Assembly (NCBI GenBank): GCA_019448385.1 | Contig: JAGTXO010000024.1 | Span: forward strand, 498,574-562,573 | Length of the DNA: 64,000 nucleotides | Source of the DNA: Diacronema lutheri | Taxonomy: Eukaryota; Haptophyta; Pavlovophyceae; Pavlovales; Pavlovaceae | Direction of reading: 5' to 3' | Shown: positions 43,801 to 54,739 of the stretch, piece by piece | How the letters are laid out: each line of letters begins with the position of its first letter | Numbering within the stretch: the first letter of the stretch is position 1 | Position numbers and translations under genes: made by a program | The notes under the pieces: model-generated | What the model was told of the DNA's origin: nothing | Database searches by the model: none | What the model saw: the letters and a program-made list of their open reading frames with translations, nothing else

Positions 43801-46800
43801 TGCGGCCACGCCGCGCGCCAACACGACCGCGGCGTGCGCCATCGCACCGAGCACGGCGCGTGGCGCGCCGAGCAAGCGCAGCAAGCGCGACGCCGTCGCG
43901 CGCGCCGGCGCACCGTGTGCAGGGGCCTCGCCAGCGCCAGCACCGACGCCGCCATCGCCGCAGCCGCAGGTGGCGTCGCCGCCGCCGCAGGCGTCGCGAC
44001 GGACGCCGCCGCCGCCGAAACAATCGCCGCACACGTCGCCGCCGACGTTGCCACCCCAGCCGCCGTTGCGTGCGCAGGTGGCTGCGGCGCGTGCGTGCGG
44101 GAGGCGTGCCGTGCGGCGCGCATCACACGGGCTGCGCGACGCGAGCGACGCCGCCGGGGTCCCCGCTGCGCCAGGCGCGCCGTGCGCGCCAGCCTCGCCG
44201 GCCTCGCCGGCGCGCGGTCGCGCGCTCGCCTCGACGTGGCCGCCTCCGCCGCCATCGCCGCCGTCGAACCGGGCGGCGGAGGGCTGCCGCTCGAACCGCT
44301 CGTCGGCGTCGGCCGCCACCGCCGCCTCGCGCTCCGCCGCCGCGGCGGCCGCCGTACGCGCGTGGCGGAGCGCGCGGCCGCCGTCCGCTGCGCGGCGTGG
44401 CGGCGCGGGCGCCGCCTTCGGCGCGCGCGGCCCCTCGGCGCGCTCGCGGAGCACGGCGAGCGGCGTGCCCGTGGCGACGCTCGTGCAGACGCGCCGCAAG
44501 GCGGCGCTTACGCACGCGTGGACGACGCGCGCCGTCCGCTTGTCGGCGGCGCGCGCGGCGCGGCGCGCGGCCTTGGCGGCGGCCTTTTTGGCGCGCCTCT
44601 GCTCCGCCTGCTCCGACAGCGCGCGCGCCTGGCGCTCGGCTGCGAGCGCGTCCTCGGGCGAAACGGTCGGCCTCGGCGGCCGCGCGCGCGCGCTGCGACG
44701 CTGCGCGCTGCGGCGGTCGGACGGCGGCTGCCGCGGCGGCGAGGACGGCGAGCGCGAGCTCGGCGTGGGCGACCAATCGCCGCTGACGGTTGCGAGCGGC
44801 GCAAACGGGTTGTCGTCCCCGCGCCCCGCGGCGTGCGACAGTGCACGCGGCGTCGGGCGCCGGCCGACCGCTGGCGGGCCCCACTCGGACGGCGGCTCCG
44901 AGGGCGAGCGCGCCGTCGGCGCCACGCGTTGCGCGGCCGGCGGCGCCTCCCGGTCCAGCGCCGCCTGCTCTCTCGCCGCGGCCTGCTCGTCACCCTCCGG
45001 CACGCCACGCGGCGCGAGCACCGCGGTGGCGCAGCGCGTCGCGTTGAGCAACGCCGCCTCCATCTGCCGCACGCTGGCCTTGGCGCACGCCACACCCTGT
45101 CTCGCCCGGCGCAGCGCCTCGTGCGCGCGGCGCACATCCGCGTCGGCATCTTCGCGCATGCCAAAGTGCGCCTGTTGCAGCCGCAGGTCCGCAGGGCGCC
45201 CCTGCGCGCGAGGGGCACGGGCGCGGCGGCGCGCGGGTGACGGAGCTGGCGCGCCGTTCTGCGCTGCGCGCACGCCAATCGACGGGCGCGCGCGCGGCGG
45301 GGCGCGCGCGCGCGCGCGCGCGCGCGCTGCCTACCCAGCCGCCGGCCGGCTCGCGCGAGCGCGCCAGCTGCTCCGCCGCCTCGGCGTCGAGCACGCGCTG
45401 CTGCGCCTCCTCCTCGCCCAGTGCAGCGAGGTGCAGCCGGCGGGCTGCCTTGCGGCAGTTGCCCTCCGCCTTGCCCACGGCCTTGCGCGCCGCGTCGACG
45501 GGGTCGTCGTTGGCTCTGGCGCGCCTGCGCTTGCCCTTGTCGGCGGGCGGCGGCTCGGCGCGCTGCGGCGCGCCGAGCGCGTCGTCGGCTCCGCGCGCGG
45601 CCGCCCGCGGGCGGCGGGCCCCAAAGAGCGCACCGGTCGCCGTGCGCGCCGCGCAAGCAACGACCAGCGCTGACACGCCGGCGAAGACCGCACCGCCCAG
45701 CGCCACGGTTGCCACGATGCGCAGCGTCCCGTGCGCAGGCCGCGCTGCCTCCGCCGCCGCTTTGGCGGCCTCGCGCGCGCGCGCATCGGCGGCTCTCATC
45801 TCGTGCAGCAGCCCGGCCGCGCCGCTCGCGCCGTCGCGGCCGCGCGCGAGCTCGCACAGCACCGCCGCCGCGCGCCGCGTGGGCTCGCGCGCGAGCAGCT
45901 GCGCGCCGCCGTCGGGGCGCAGCTTCTCAACGAACTCGGCAAACGTCGCGTCGCGCCAGATGGACATGCGGAAGGCCCTGTGCACCGCCCCCTCTTGCTC
46001 GCGCATCCGCCGTGCCGCCCGCCTGCCGTCGCGCGCGTGCGCGTGCGCGGCCGCGTCGAATCCCGCGACGCCGCGCTGCGCGTCGCGCGCGTCCGACGAC
46101 GGCGCCGCCGCGCTGCCCGCCAAGGGCGCCGCAGCGGCGACGCGCGCGTGCGGAGCGACGGGATCGCCGGCGGCCGGCGGCTCGGCGCGCTGCGGCGTGC
46201 CGTTTGCTCCGCGCGCGGCCGTCCCGGGGGAGATGGCCGCGATGGCGCCGCCAGCCGCGCCGTGCGCCAGCCACGCGCATAGGCTGCCGACGAGCTCGCC
46301 GAAACCCCCGACGGTCGCCGCGGCGGCGAGTGCGCCGGGCTTGCCGGCCGACAGCGGCTCGCGAGCGTCGTCGTCGCAGCCGCCGGCACCCGTCTTGGCG
46401 AGTGCGTCGCGCTCGCCCTCGACGCCCGCCACGACCGCCGCCCCTCCGTCGTCCGCCGCGCCGGCCGCGCGCGCGGCCGGGCGCAGAGGAGGCGTGCCGG
46501 TGCAGCCGTCGCCGCTCGTCTTCGCCGTTTCCTCCACCTTGATCGCTTCGTCGCCACCTGCGCCATCTCCGACGCCGGGGCCCTTGGTCACGCTTGCCGC
46601 CATGCGCGCCGTGCCCGCCGGCCAGCCCGCCGACTGCTCGAGCGCGGCGGCGAGCGGCGCGACGCGCGCCGACTCGGGCGCGCTCTCGTCATCGGGCTCG
46701 GGCGCGTTGTGCAGGCGCGCGAGCGCGCGCTCGACGGCCGCGGCGCCACTGCCGGGGGCGCGGCTCGCCGCGCGCACCGCGCGCCGCCAGGCCGGCGCGA

Positions 46801-49012
46801 ACATGAGCGCCGACTCGAGCGCCGCGAGCGCGCGCGCCTCGCGCGCGTCGCTCGCGCCGAGGCGCGGCGGCACGCGCGCGGCGCCGCGCGGCGCGGTGCC
46901 TCGGAAGCGTGGGCTCAGCGTGTAGGCGAGGTGCTGCGGCACGCCGCGCGCCTCCGCGCGCGCGCGTCCGTCCTCGACCTCGCGCCGCGCCTTCGCGATC
47001 GCCGGCGTGGCGCGCGCGAGCCAGTCGGGGTCGGCGGGCAGGTGGATCACGACGAGAATCGGCGCCCAGTCCAGCCGCGGGTTCTTGTGACGGTCGGGCA
47101 CGACCCACACGAGCAGCACCGTGCCCTCCGCGCCGCACGCCGCCTCGTAGATCCTGGGCTGCGAGCGCCAATCGGGCCTGACGCGCAGCGCCCGCGCGTG
47201 GTCGATGGCGGCGGCGCGGTCGCCATTGAAGTGAACCGTCGTCACCTCGCCGTTGACGGACCGGCCGGACCGCCAGCAGAACACCGCGTCCGCCGACCCG
47301 CCGGCGATGGCCGCGAGCGATTCGGGCGCGGCGAGCCGCGGCAAGCCCTCGAAGGCGGCAAAGTCCTCGTGCGCATTGTACACGCCGCCCCAGCCGTCGT
47401 GCGCGTACGCGCGCGCGGCCGCTCGTACCGCGCGCGGCTGGTTCTCCACGCCCGACGTCATGTGCCGTGTCGTCCCCGCGAAGCCGGGCTCGCCCAGCTC
47501 GGCCCGCACGACGGTACCGTACCCCGCGCCCTGCGTCGGGGCGGCGAGGTGGTGCATGCCCGCGCCGGTCACGCCCTCCGTGCGCTGCCGCGTGACGATC
47601 GTGCCCGTCGCGTGCGCGAAAAGCGTGTCGACCACGGCGGGCGCGCGCCCGCTGTTCGCCCGCAGCCGCGCCCTACCCGCTTTTAGCTGCTCGGGGTCCT
47701 TGGCGTCGTACACGCGCGCGTCCGCGTCGCCCTCATCAGGCGCAGTGTAGACGCAGCGGCGTTCGAGCGGCGCCGAGCCACCGCCGTCCGCCGCCGCCGG
47801 CGAGGTTGGCGCCGCGCCCGCCGCCACCGCGCTCGTCGCCGCCGTGCCCGTCGCCACCGCCGCAGCCGCCGCGCCCGCGAGGTCGTCGTCCCCGTCCTCC
47901 GCGCCCTCCCCGTCGTCAGCGGTGGTGGCGTCGCCATCGTCCCCGTCGCCCTCGCCCCCGCCGAGGAGGCTGAATGGTCGGGGCCCCCACGCCGAGGCGG
48001 CGCGCCGCTGCGGCGCACGCGGCGGTGGCGCTCGCGACGGCGGCCTTGGCGCCGCCGCGCCGCGCGGCCTGGCCGCCGTCGACAGCGCGCGGCCTGCAGC
48101 GCCCGTGAGCGCGTCGAGCGCGGCCGTGCGTGCGATGCGGTCGTCGGGCGCGCGCAGCGCCGCCTCGACGGCCTGCAGCAGCCCGTCGGGCGCGGATCCG
48201 CCGACACTGGCATCGCACGCCTCGGCGAGCCGCGCGGCCTCGGCGAGCCGCGCGGCCTCGCGGGTGAACGGGCCGAAGCGCCTGGCGCGGTCGCCGAGCA
48301 GAGCGCCGATGGCGGCGCGGAGCGTGCGCGCGCGGGTCTCCTCGTACGCGGCCGTCGTGAGGCGCGCGAGGCGCGCGTCCAAAGCCTTCTTGATGTCGAC
48401 AAGGACATTCGCGCGGCGGCCGTAGAGCGTCGATGCGCTCGCCACGACCTCGGCCGCGACTGTTGCCGCGGCGAAGCAACACGCGGCCCCACTCTGCGGG
48501 GGCGCCTTGAAGGCATCGATGGGCGGCGCTGTTCTGCCGATGCGCTGCGCAAGCTTCTTGATGAGCACGCCGGCCGCCGTGGCGTACGCCGATTCGCCGT
48601 TGCCCAAGGTGCGCGAATCGGCGAGCAGGGCGAGCGCGGCGCCGGGCGGCGCGCCGCGCTGCGCGGGCGGCGCGAGGAGCAGGTACGCCGCCGTCCAGTG
48701 CGCGAGGCCGCTGGACGCGCGGAGGCAGAACGGTAGCACGACCACGAGCACCTGCCCAAACCGGTCCGCATCCGCGCATGCTTTGCCCAGGTTGCGCAGC
48801 GCCACCTTGAGCGCATGCTGCGAGCACCCCGTGTCGCCCACCCTAACCCTGCTCGTGCCGAAATCCGCGTAACGCAGCAGGGCGATGAGGCAAGTGGATG
48901 GGACCACGTGGGGGTGGGTATCTCCCGGCGACAGAATGGTGCTGAGGGCCAGCGAGAAACTGTCCGAGCCGCCCCGCCCGCCGGGCAAAGCGTCCTTCAC
49001 GGAGTCCTCCAT
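30212..49012 (-). CDS. Giant mobile-element polyprotein: Ulp1-like x2, YqaJ, chromodomain, Fanzor
   Basis: Proposed exons are 49012-45335, 45201-32068 and 31939-30212; both introns are GT-AG and phase 0, giving about 6,179 residues. Intron 1 (donor TGG|GTAGGC, acceptor CGCGCAG) joins a helical region split between two frames. Intron 2 (donor AAT|GTGCGC, acceptor GCGCAG) sits inside the nuclease. Domains: Ulp1-like protease (about 50-190), a hydrophobic segment near 1100, coiled coil (1170-1260), long Ala/Arg-rich linkers, second Ulp1-like protease (about 2500-2580), YqaJ exonuclease (about 3936-4124), Pro/Ala linkers, chromodomain (about 5164-5224), and a TnpB/Fanzor-like nuclease (about 5310-6095) with a Gly/Asp tail. 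The whole frame lacks stops, but parts may be separate genes in the same frame, and undetected introns are likely. The start is the only ATG near 49012 in frame. Its job is inferred: mobilisation, with proteolytic self-processing possible. Confidence 0.55.
30400..32950 (-). other. Domain: TnpB/Fanzor-like RuvC nuclease
   Basis: Begins near VLPGFVVKRSTLNAGP and is crossed by the 31940-32067 intron. Catalytic blocks are RuvC-I VVVAADPNMGNITT (Asp about 5780), RuvC-II VFVPEPYTSMHCS (Glu about 5962) and RuvC-III HRDYNAARNIFYD (Asp about 6022). Between II and III there is a Cys set (MHC, QRCGAEL, CPAC) as in the TnpB zinc ribbon. The spacing (182 and 60 residues) fits Fanzor proteins, eukaryotic RNA-guided DNA endonucleases related to TnpB and Cas12. 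All three acidic residues are intact. Confidence 0.72.
33210..33390 (-). other. Domain: chromodomain before the nuclease
   Basis: TYEVEAVVDERRKAGKK and FEFRIRWRGYDESADTWEPE give the aromatic cage and WRGY..S..TWEPE signature of chromodomains, which bind methylated histone tails. In LTR retrotransposons such a module directs integration to chromatin. Confidence 0.8.
36510..37075 (-). other. Domain: YqaJ/lambda-type exonuclease
   Basis: Reads as a full YqaJ-like recombinase nuclease: RSPRWHDERWEEVTGSKVGD, KATTAGILGEAVALRKLA (Glu), FSPDGLAILPEDNEQ (Asp), LVEVKTLTK (Glu-x-Lys), then HRDQLQLGMHVLGVRKALYV. These supply the metal-binding PD-(D/E)xK core. Family members degrade one DNA strand from ends to promote strand annealing, as in phages and some eukaryotic transposons. 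Confidence 0.75.
41120..41400 (-). other. Domain: Ulp1-like protease, second copy
   Basis: The same residue pattern recurs: SGHFTALRL (His), 23 residues later VLVDTL (Asp), then AAQRGATCGLAIVGAL (Gln-x4-Cys-Gly). The His is followed by Phe instead of Trp. Spacing fits C48 proteases. No fold prediction was possible. Confidence 0.45.
41770..42125 (-). repeat. Degenerate in-frame repeats in the giant frame
   Basis: Five or six diverged copies of a roughly 60-bp unit encode variants of SAFAPAADGVFPAPL. Copies differ by substitutions and short deletions, all preserving frame, which suggests this linker is translated or recently was. Confidence 0.55.
48440..48760 (-). other. Domain: Ulp1/SENP-like (C48) protease, first copy
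   Basis: The residues follow the C48 order: His-Trp (GLAHWTAAYLLL, His about 105), Asp-Ser (ALLADSRTLG), then Gln-x4-Cys (PPQSGAACCF, Cys about 178). The His-Trp pair is typical of Ulp1 enzymes, which cleave SUMO-type fusions; mobile elements often carry them. Confidence 0.5.
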
Positions 49013-49534
49013 CTGCAGACTGTGGGCACGTCAGTGTCCGGATGGCGGCCCGGATGATACTTGGGAGAATTTACATGATGCCCTGGAGAATGCCCCGCTC
49101 TCCCACAACCAGGACCCGCCAGCGCGCCGAGCCTACTCGTTTGCCCGCGCCGCCTCTCTTTGCGCGCCCGAGCGCGGCCTCCGAGCGCGGCCAACGTCCT
49201 CCGGGGGCGTGCATCGTGGCTGCTCGGAGGGGCTGCGACGCGGCGAAAGCTCGCTGCGCGGCCGCAACGTGAGCGCGCGCGCGCGGCCGCGCGCCGGCCT
49301 GCGCTGCTCTGCACGGCCGCGCGCCGGCCTGCGCAGCCTCGTCGCGCAGCGTGAGCGCGAGCGCGCGCGCGGTGAGCTCGGCGGATGGGTGCGCGGCGGC
49401 GTTGGCGGCGGGTGCGGCGGCAGGCTGGGCGGCGGGTTTGGACGGAGAGTGTCGGGGAAGAACGGGGCGCATCCTGGTTGGGAGTTGGACGGCGCCCACC
49501 ACGCGCTGGCGGATCCTGGTTGCCACCACCACCA

Positions 49535-49536
<2 letters not shown>
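49013..49536. other. 5' flank of the giant gene, non-coding
   Basis: 524 bp with no supported gene. It contains a repeated CGGCCGCGCGCCGGCCTGCG pair near 49290-49340. It probably includes the promoter or left end of the element. Frames here are shadows. Confidence 0.35.

Positions 49537-49606
<70 letters not shown>
49537..49606. repeat. Poly-C tract (70 C)
   Basis: The longest homopolymer in the window: an unbroken run of 70 C ending before GGAGACGAGG. Its exact length is probably unreliable in any assembly. Confidence 0.85.
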
Positions 49607-49608
<2 letters not shown>

Positions 49609-50970
49609 AGACGAGGACCAGGGGCATGGCCGACTCGCTGCGCCGCACAGCGCGCGGCGCGCGGCATGCTGCGCGACCTCAGGCACATCCAGCCGCGCTC
49701 CGCGCACGCAACGCGCGCAATGCCGCGTTGCACTGCAGATGTGCACGTGCGGCTCTCACGCGCACTGTGTTGCACGAACGGCATCACGCCACCGAGCTGC
49801 GTCCGGACCACGCGCCGCGCGCAGGCGACCACACAGGGGCGCGCCGCGCCGCGCGTGCGCGCCCTCGCAACCGTTGCAGCACGCTCTGCCTTGCACTGCG
49901 CCGAGCCGCCGCGCGCTGTGCGCGTGCATGCAGGGCGCACGCGTGCGACGAAGCGCGCGCGCGGCGAGGCGCGCGGGCGGCTCGCTGCGCGGGCGGCAAC
50001 GCGCCAAGCTGCGCCCAGACCAGGCGCGCGCCCGCGAGTGCCACCGGGACGCACTGCCCCCGCCGGGGTCGCCGCGCGCTCTGTGTGTGCGCTCGCGCGC
50101 TGCGAGCGCGGCGGAACGTTCGTGCATGGCGCGAAGAGCGCGGCACCCGAAGACGGCTGCCCCGAGCCCGCGCCGGGTGGCAGCGAGCGGCGGCACCTCC
50201 TCGGCGAGCCCGCCCCGCGCCTTCCCCTCCACGTGGCGTTTTGAGGCAGACGGACACGCGCCCACACTGCGACTGGGCACGCTGCTCGAGGCAGACACGC
50301 ACCCAACGCGCGCGCACCACGCGCCCGCGTCGGCGGGCCGGTGTGAACGAGCGAGAGCTCGGTGTCGCCAACGGGGGCACGGGCGCGAGTTCGGTCCGCC
50401 TCTCGACGGACGCAGGCGACGCTGCCGGGAACTTCCCCGACGCCTGCACATCCAGGGCTTCGAGGTACAGAGCTGGGCAACAGTGCCGCTCGTCACCGAT
50501 GAGGCGGCCAAGCTTGCTATCCTTGCTGCCCTCGGCTCCACCAAACAGCCGGGCGACCCAACGGTTCGTGATCGCCTGGCCGCCAGGTGCGAACCGCGTT
50601 CATGCAGGCGCTTCGCCCGCATTCTCCGCCCCGCTGCGGACGTCCGCCTGCCGGCCGCGAACACGGCCGGTGCGCGCTGCCGCCTGGCCCAACACGAAAA
50701 CGCGCCCGCCCCCGAGGCCGCAGGTCCTACCTGCCCAAGCGCAGCCCAACGGCACGCAGACAGCCCGCCTTGGCAACCGACTCGTGCGCGAGCGCTCCGC
50801 CCTCCACAAGAGCCTGCCCCACGCCACCGCCGACGCGGAGCCAGCGCAGCCGACGCCCCTCCGCGACGCACGCGCCGCAAGGCGCAAGGGCCCCGGCGAG
50901 ACGGCGTCAACCAAGCCCGCCGCTGGCACAGCGCCGGCACCCGGAGCCCACCCCAAGCCCGCACGCCTCG

Positions 50971-51001
<31 letters not shown>

Positions 51002-51480
51002 ATCGGCGGACCGATTGCGTTTTGGTGCGCCAGGCTCAAAGCGCCATCGCAGTGGCGGGCCCGCAGACGCAGACGCTGACATGCCCAACGCTGGGCACTG
51101 AGGCCGCAGGCCGGCCCTCCTGGACCTGGCGGGCGAGCTGCCCGCGCAGCGGCCACGCGAGCCTCGCACTGACCGTGGCGGTCGCTGCCACCGTGATAGC
51201 TGCGGGTGCGGCGGCCTTGGCCCCAACCCCATCATCCGTCTTCATCCCCGCCCTGCTCGCGCTCGCGGCCTACGTCGGCAATCCCTGCACCGGGATCCGC
51301 CCCGCGAAGTCCACACAAGACTTATCCGTGCTGCACGCCAGCCGCGCGCGCCGACGCGCGCCGCTCCCACACGCTCACCTCCGTTTCCGCGGGCGGCCCA
51401 ACGCGCCCCCCCCCCCCCCCCCCCCACCCCCCACCCCCCCCCCCCCCCCCCCCCGGCAGGCGGCCATCGAGCCGCATTAG
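49607..51480 (+). other. Degenerate element-derived DNA, no intact gene
   Basis: No complete gene is supported. A protein-like stretch (GFEVQSWATVPLVTDEAAKL) at about 50457-50590 ends without continuation. Poly-C runs at 50971-51000, 51406-51425 and 51434-51454 resemble those in introns elsewhere here, so a decayed or unrecognised plus-strand gene is possible. Confidence 0.3.
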
Positions 51481-51489
51481 CACACCCGC

Positions 51490-51860
51490 CCGGGGCCTCC
51501 CGCCGCACCCGCAGCGGCTCGGCGCCTTGAATCCTCCCGTCCCCTGGGGTGAGGCCTTCAACCCGGGCCCAGCGCGCTCCGACTGCCTCACGCGCGCCAG
51601 CGCCAACCTCTGCGGCATGGTAGGCCCCGAGCGAAAAGCCGCACTTCTCGCCGTCCTCGTCAGGCGCAAGTACGTTATCCTGCTCCTACTGCCGACGCGG
51701 TTCCCGCGCGCGCGGACTACTACGCCGGGCAGATCGCCGCAGACGCACGTAAGTGCACACGTGCGGACAAGGCGCACACGCTCGACGTCCAGTTAGCGCG
51801 CCACTGGTCACATTTAAGCGTCCGTGCTCGCCCACAGCGTCGCCATCCACAAGATGCGCG
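51490..51860 (+). pseudogene. Possible LINE endonuclease remnant
   Basis: The frame reads WGEAFNPGP, then ASANLCGMVGPERKAALLAVL and KYVILLLL, resembling the NPGP...N..G....K...L..lL....DILLLQET start of non-LTR retrotransposon APE endonucleases. Coding character then moves to another frame (ADYYAGQIAADARKCTRADK), indicating a frameshift. The match is short and the call weak. Confidence 0.3.
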
Positions 51861-51993
51861 CTGGAGCCATCCAAGCAGGGCTCTGCCTGCTCGGCTTCCG
51901 CAAGGCAATTTGGGCCGCGGACAGCGGGCAGCGGACGGCGTGCGCGTGCGAGGTGCGAAAGGAGGAAGAAGGTAGGGAGAGTGGTGTGTGTGT

Positions 51994-52024
<31 letters not shown>
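51994..52024. repeat. Poly-G tract (31 G)
   Basis: On the minus strand this is a poly-C run about 45 nt inside a possible intron that starts with GTGAGTGCG (near 52071), as the 3' part of the USP-like gene would require. Confidence 0.75.
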
Positions 52025-52029
<5 letters not shown>

Positions 52030-52071
52030 CGGCCGCCGGAGACGAGGACGCACTCACCGCTGTTGGCAATG

Positions 52072-53460
52072 CGCGCGTCACGGAGACAACTTGGCGGGCC
52101 TCGCGCGCAGCTGGGCCGATCGCCGCCGTAGAGATGTCTGCAGCCGTCTCCGCGATGCCGATCGTCGCATCTGTTGGCACCGCTGCCATCTGCCGCACCC
52201 GCGGCCAGGCTGCCGGCAAGGTCGGCGCGTCGGGCTCCGAGCTCGGCCACGCAGGCGATGCGGCCGACGGCGGTGACGCTGAGCCCGGCGCCGGGTCCAA
52301 CGGCTCCACGTCGAGCCGGCTGTGAACGAGCATGCTCGCACCACTTGCCCACGCCAGCGCGTCGGACTCAGGCACGTTGTAGATCTGCGCGGGCAACGCG
52401 CGTGCGTGCGGCAGGCGCGCGCGCGAGCTTTCAGGCCACGCGCGCGTGCCGCGCGGGAGGACGGGGCGGTTGCGGCTGCGCTCGACCGCCGGTCGCGGCA
52501 CCGAGCGACCGTGCGCGCCGCCGCACGTTGTAGTCGTCGCACGGAAGCCAAGCCTCGTTGCGGAGCACGATGGCGACAAGGTGCCCGCTCATCGGCCCCT
52601 CGCCCACGTGCACCACGCCGGCGACGAGGAGGTGGTCGCGCCCGCCGAGTAGCAGCCGCGGCGCGCACACGAGCGCGCGGTTGTTCTTGCACTGCGGGCC
52701 ATTGCCGCGCGTCGTGCGCGGCGCCTCGACAGCGATGCTGGCTGGCGTGAGCACGCCCGAGTGGCCCGCGTTCGTGTGGCGATCCCGCGGCGGCCCAGCG
52801 GCGCACCCCAGAGCGTGTGCAAGCGCGCGCGCCGCATCGCCGCCGACGCTGACGAGTACGGCGATGCCCTCGCCGGACTCTGAAGGCACGGCGATCTGCT
52901 CGAGCACTGGCCCGACGCGTGTGTCGGCTCCGAAGGCCGCAGCGAGCCCGGGCACTCGGCCGAGTAGCAACCGGAAGAACTCAGCGGCATCCTGCGGCGT
53001 CCTTCGCGCGCCACGGCCCGAGATGACGTCGATGACGGACACAAGACACAGCCGTGTCGGCGCCTTGGTGTCCTCGATCAGCGTGCCAAAGTCCCGAAAA
53101 CGCGCCCTCTCGACGCTGTTGGCACGGCGCGAAGCGGAGCGAAGCATCGCACGGAGCACGTTCAGGGCGAAGAGCGATTGCATAAGGACGTCGTGTAGCA
53201 CGCGTTGCCCTCGTTCTTCGCGCCTGCGCCGCGCCGCGCAGCGCCGGGTGTGCGGGGTGCGCACGCACGGTTTGCGGCGGGGTGGAGGGAGGCTGGCTGG
53301 GCGCGCGCCGAGCCCGGCAAGCCGTGCAGGCGCTCACCACGCGGCACGCCGGGCACTCTCACCGGCCACATCGGGCCGTCAAACGCGTCTTCCACAGGCT
53401 GCCGACCGACGACGTAAAACTTGCTCAAGGCGCTGCGCCGTGCGCGCGCCATGCGCGCGC
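52072..53460 (-). pseudogene. USP-like cysteine protease, Cys box frameshifted
   Basis: The order of motifs is that of a ubiquitin-specific protease: GAKNEGNACYTTSL then MQSLFALNVLRAML, TPQDAAEFFRLLL, the His box GPMSGHLVAIVLRNEAWLPCDDYN, and a terminal ALAWASGASMLVHSRL. An intron (52385-52526, donor AAC|GTGCGG, acceptor CGCGCAG, phase 0) cleanly joins the last two. Between CYTTSL and MQSLF, however, the frame changes where the family has no gap (about 53184-53190), so one base appears lost. It is either a pseudogene, a sequencing error, or programmed shifting. It may have been an accessory gene of the nearby mobile element. Upstream exon limits are uncertain. Confidence 0.5.
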
Positions 53461-54735
53461 TGTTGCGGGCTGCGCAGCAGGGACGACGGGGGAATTGGCG
53501 AGCGAGGGTTGGGCGCAGATCAGCGTGGTGGCGCGGCAAGACGAGCGCGCGCCGGGCGCCTGGCGCGGAGGCGCCCCGCGCGAGGACGCGAGCCGCTTCT
53601 CGCACCGGACGGGCGCCCACGCGCAAGCCGGCTTTCGAGGGCTGGTGGATGGTGGCAGATGCCGAAACGGACACATGGAATGATGCGTCGGCGGCGCGAG
53701 CGCGGGACGATCTTGCCCGGGCAATTGTGCGCACGCTGCCAGCGCGCGTATGCGTGCGCATGCAGCGGGCGGCGCGCACGTTGCGCGTGACGGGGCGCCG
53801 AGCGGCACACCGGCGGGGACGCGCTCGCCGCTGCCGTGGCATCGTACGCTGCCTGCGTGCTGGCCCGCACGCACGTTGCCGGCGCGAGGGGACGGCGAGT
53901 GCGCCTCGGCCGAACAGGCGCGAACGTTACGCCCGAGCGCGTGGCCGGGCCCCGCCGACTGCACGCAGCGCCGGCCCAGGCGCGCACCCGCCCGACGCGG
54001 ATTTGGACGACGCATCGACCGGCACGCCGAGCGTCTGCGCCCGCCTCGCGGCCGGTCGCGCCGGCCCCTCTTCGGCCCGAGGCCGCACGTGCGCCGCGCG
54101 CCGCTTCGGCGCGCGGCGCGGCGCTCCCGGAACGCGCATGGCACACGCGCGGTGCGCGGGCACGCCCGCAGCGCGCCATTCCAGCGCGAGCAGTTCGGCA
54201 AGCTTGCAGCGCGCGAGCAGCCGGGCATGTGCCGCGGACACACAGTTCGCTGTGTGCGCCGGCCGCGACGACACGGCGTAGCGGCGCGAGGCTGGCCGCC
54301 GGGGCCACGGGCGTCATCGTGGCGCGACGCCATGGCATGAGTAACAAATCCATGCCGAACGCGCTGTACGGCCACGGCGTGTCGGATCCGCCCCGCAGCC
54401 AGGACCGCATTTTCGCCCGGCCGCGCAGCGGACCACGGCGCGTTGTGCGCGCCCGGCGCGAGTGGTGCGAGTGGCGGGCCAAGCCGCGTCGCCCACGGAG
54501 CCCGCCCCCGGCTCGGCGGCACCGCTACCGCTTGCTCGCCGGGCCACGCACCGCCGTCGCCGCCGCTGCGCGCTTGCCCAGCTTGCCGGCAGGCGGCGGC
54601 GGCGGCGGCGGCTGCGGTTGCGGCAGCGGCGCGAGCGCGACGCCGGACGGCGGCAGCGCCGACGGCACGCGCGCGGCGGCGACCCACGCGGCGGCGGGCA
54701 GCGCGCCGGCTTGAGGCCCCTGCGCGCCCTAGAAG
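53461..54735. other. No supportable gene
   Basis: Very GC-rich DNA with overlapping Ala/Arg-rich frames on both strands and no motif. It probably holds decayed mobile-element sequence downstream of the PIF1 fragments. Confidence 0.4.
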
Positions 54736-54739
54736 GGCG

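Noticed and set aside
30212-49012. Integrated giant-virus segment
   Set aside because: YqaJ, Ulp1-like and Fanzor genes occur in such viruses, but introns, host-like base composition and the absence of capsid, packaging ATPase or polymerase genes argue for a transposon.
49607-51101. Long plus-strand frames (up to 738 codons)
   Set aside because: They read through poly-C as poly-Pro and show Arg/Ala-rich shadow composition with no consistent motif.
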